From: Paenibacillus ihumii
GTDB taxonomy: Bacteria; Bacillota; Bacilli; Paenibacillales; Paenibacillaceae
NCBI RefSeq assembly: GCF_001403875.1
Contig: NZ_LN884299.1
Location: forward strand, 868,117 to 932,116
Length of the DNA: 64,000 bases
Direction of reading: 5' to 3'
A program made the position numbers and the translations under genes. Positions 62,676 through 64,000 of this stretch are shown here, piece by piece. Below the pieces are notes generated by a model. That model was given only the letters and a program-made list of their open reading frames with translations. It did not search any database and was not told the origin of the DNA. Each line of letters opens with the position of its first letter. Within the stretch, counting starts at the first letter, position 1.

Positions 62676-63716
62676 TTGAACAATCGCGCAGCATTTATGA
62701 CTGGCCTGAAGCAAATGGAAATCCGCGAAATTCCAGTTCCCGAGCCAAAAGAGAAGGAGGTGCTCGTCAAGCTTGAATACGTTGGCATCTGCGGATCGGA
62801 CGTGCATTATTACGAGCATGGCAAAATCGGCGACTTTATTGTCAACGGCGATTTTATCCTCGGGCACGAGTGCGCGGGTACGGTTGTCGCTATCGGGAAG
62901 GGCGTCAGGCAGCTGCAGGTAGGAGACCGCGTAGCTCTGGAGCCGGGCGTGACCTGCGGACAATGCGAATTTTGCAAAAGCGGACGCTACAATCTGTGCC
63001 CCGATGTGGAATTTCTCGCTACGCCGCCCTACCATGGCTGCTTTGAAAACTACATTGCATTTCCGGAGAACATGGCGTTCAAGCTTCCTAGTTCTATTAC
63101 GACTAGAGAGGGCGCGCTCGTCGAACCGCTTTCGGTCGGCATGCACGCTGCCAAGCAGGGCGGCGTCACGCTCGGCAGCTCCGTGGTCATTCTTGGCGCA
63201 GGCTGTATCGGCCTGACGACATTGCTGGCCTCCAAAGCGTTTGGCGCTATCGACATTACCGTTGTAGACGTCATTCCAAAGCGGCTGGATAAAGCGCTGG
63301 AGCTCGGCGCAACGAGAGTCATCAATGCGGCCGAGATGGACGCAGTCAAGCTGATTTACGAGCTGACGGACGGCGAAGGCGTGGATATTGTCATGGAGAC
63401 TGCAGGCGCGGTAAAAACGGTACAGCAGACAGCGTACATGGTCAAGCGGGGCGGGACAGTCGTGCTGGTTGGCATGGCTCCGCAGGATATCATTGAATAC
63501 AACTTCGCCAAGCTGCTGGGCAAGGAGGCGGAGATCAAAACGGTGTTCCGCTACCGGAACATCTACCCGCAGGCGATCAAGGCGATGGACGAAGGGCTTA
63601 TCGACGTGTCCGGCATTGTGACCCACGAGTACAGCTTCGATGAAATTGCCGAGGCGTTTGACGTCAATATCAACCGGAAAAACGACGTCGTAAAGATTAT
63701 CATCAAAATCGATTAA
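62676..63716 (+). CDS. Zinc-dependent polyol (sorbitol/xylitol-type) dehydrogenase
   Basis: A 346-residue medium-chain dehydrogenase. Catalytic zinc ligands lie in GICGSDVHYYEHG and GHECAG; the structural zinc site is CGQCEFCKSGRYNLC; the NAD site is VVILGAGCIGLTTLLASKAF. TTG 62676 is preferred as start, because GGAGG (62663-62667) lies eight bases upstream, inside the codons of an earlier ATG at 62661. Sorbitol and xylitol dehydrogenases have this form. Next to mannose isomerase, it could reduce fructose to a polyol or oxidise a polyol to fructose. Confidence 0.9.
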   Translation: MNNRAAFMTGLKQMEIREIPVPEPKEKEVLVKLEYVGICGSDVHYYEHGKIGDFIVNGDFILGHECAGTVVAIGKGVRQLQVGDRVALEPGVTCGQCEFCKSGRYNLCPDVEFLATPPYHGCFENYIAFPENMAFKLPSSITTREGALVEPLSVGMHAAKQGGVTLGSSVVILGAGCIGLTTLLASKAFGAIDITVVDVIPKRLDKALELGATRVINAAEMDAVKLIYELTDGEGVDIVMETAGAVKTVQQTAYMVKRGGTVVLVGMAPQDIIEYNFAKLLGKEAEIKTVFRYRNIYPQAIKAMDEGLIDVSGIVTHEYSFDEIAEAFDVNINRKNDVVKIIIKID

Positions 63717-63820
63717 TTTAGTAAGGTAGATGTAAGGGACTGTTCCAAAAGTAGTTATTCAATGAGAGTTATCTTTAGCAGGAACAGATGAATCGAGCAA
63801 CAGGATTTCAATTATATGAA

Positions 63821-63869
63821 AAAAAGCGCAAGTTCTCGGGCTAGATCAGCCCCGGAATTTGCGCTTTTT
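63821..63869 (+). terminator. Terminator of the mannosidase operon
   Basis: AAAAAGCGCAA (63821-63831) pairs with TTGCGCTTTTT (63859-63869), with an inner CGGG...CCCG pair. Confidence 0.92.
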
Positions 63870-63924
63870 GCTTCATGGTGGTATGGACCATTTGGGCATA
63901 TTATCGATGGATAAGTGAAGGCCC

Positions 63925-64000
63925 CCCGACCTTTACGCCCGACCTTTACGCCCGAACTCTACACCCGACCTGTACACCCGACCTGTACACCCGACCTGTA
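63925..64000. repeat. 13-bp tandem array running off the window
   Basis: At least six copies of CCCGACCTGTACA (first two CCCGACCTTTACG, third CCCGAACTCTACA). Period 13 bp. It continues past the edge. None of the conserved boxes of elements A-C is present between 63717 and 64000. Confidence 0.9.

Noticed and set aside
1..64000. tRNA, rRNA, integrase, transposase, plasmid or phage replication genes
   Set aside because: I looked for characteristic motifs on both strands and saw none; the window reads as chromosomal metabolic islands with intergenic repeats.

Overview
The window looks like a chromosomal segment of a Paenibacillus-type Firmicute. The signs are strong AGGAGG-type ribosome sites with several TTG and GTG starts, the ccpN-ppsR pair next to glpX, perfect and near-perfect CcpA (cre) sites, three two-component pairs of the YesM/YesN type, and three sugar ABC importers that carry no ATPase of their own. 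Many genes degrade plant polysaccharides.

Layout. 1-2263: the end of a large surface or fibre-like repeat protein made of near-identical 330-bp units. 2584-7755: an intracellular GH115-type glycosidase, a LacI regulator (probable KdgR), KDG kinase and KDPG aldolase, which form the lower hexuronate route. 7856-12889: an AraC regulator followed by two Gfo/Idh/MocA oxidoreductases and a ThuA-like protein, then an orphan type II thioesterase. 14627-17297: ccpN (probably starting at ATT), ppsR and class II FBPase, the gluconeogenic control block. 17554-19753: a secreted pectate lyase with a cre site, then an orphan radical SAM enzyme. 20662-25619: NEW3-domain anchor protein, ABC ATPase and ABC-2 permease, facing away from an ECF sigma/anti-sigma pair. 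26162-29525: a translationally coupled nucleotidyltransferase, GT4 glycosyltransferase and six-hairpin protein. 29828-36954: histidine kinase, response regulator and a lipo-oligosaccharide-type importer. 37007-45133: AraC regulator, GH42 and GH35 beta-galactosidases, galactokinase, and a secreted GH43 arabinanase with a cre site. 45934-52564: response regulator/kinase pair facing away from a second importer. 52708-63716: kinase/response regulator pair facing away from a third importer, GH2 beta-mannosidase, lyxose/mannose isomerase and a zinc polyol dehydrogenase.

Taken together the genes serve pectin, xylan, galactan, arabinan and mannan use. Secreted lyase and arabinanase cut polymers, three importers bring in oligomers, and cytosolic GH115, GH42, GH35 and GH2 enzymes finish them.

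The least explained feature is a composite, modular, non-coding repeat element present three times (about 13006-14310, 19866-20537 and 45327-45725). Each copy has a palindrome-bounded 133-134-bp core with a conserved tail, a tandem array whose unit differs between copies, and a second conserved box. The first two copies also carry related tandem arrays outside both ends. They lie in opposite orientation and bracket the ccpN-to-radical-SAM block. A separate 13-bp tandem array runs off the right edge.
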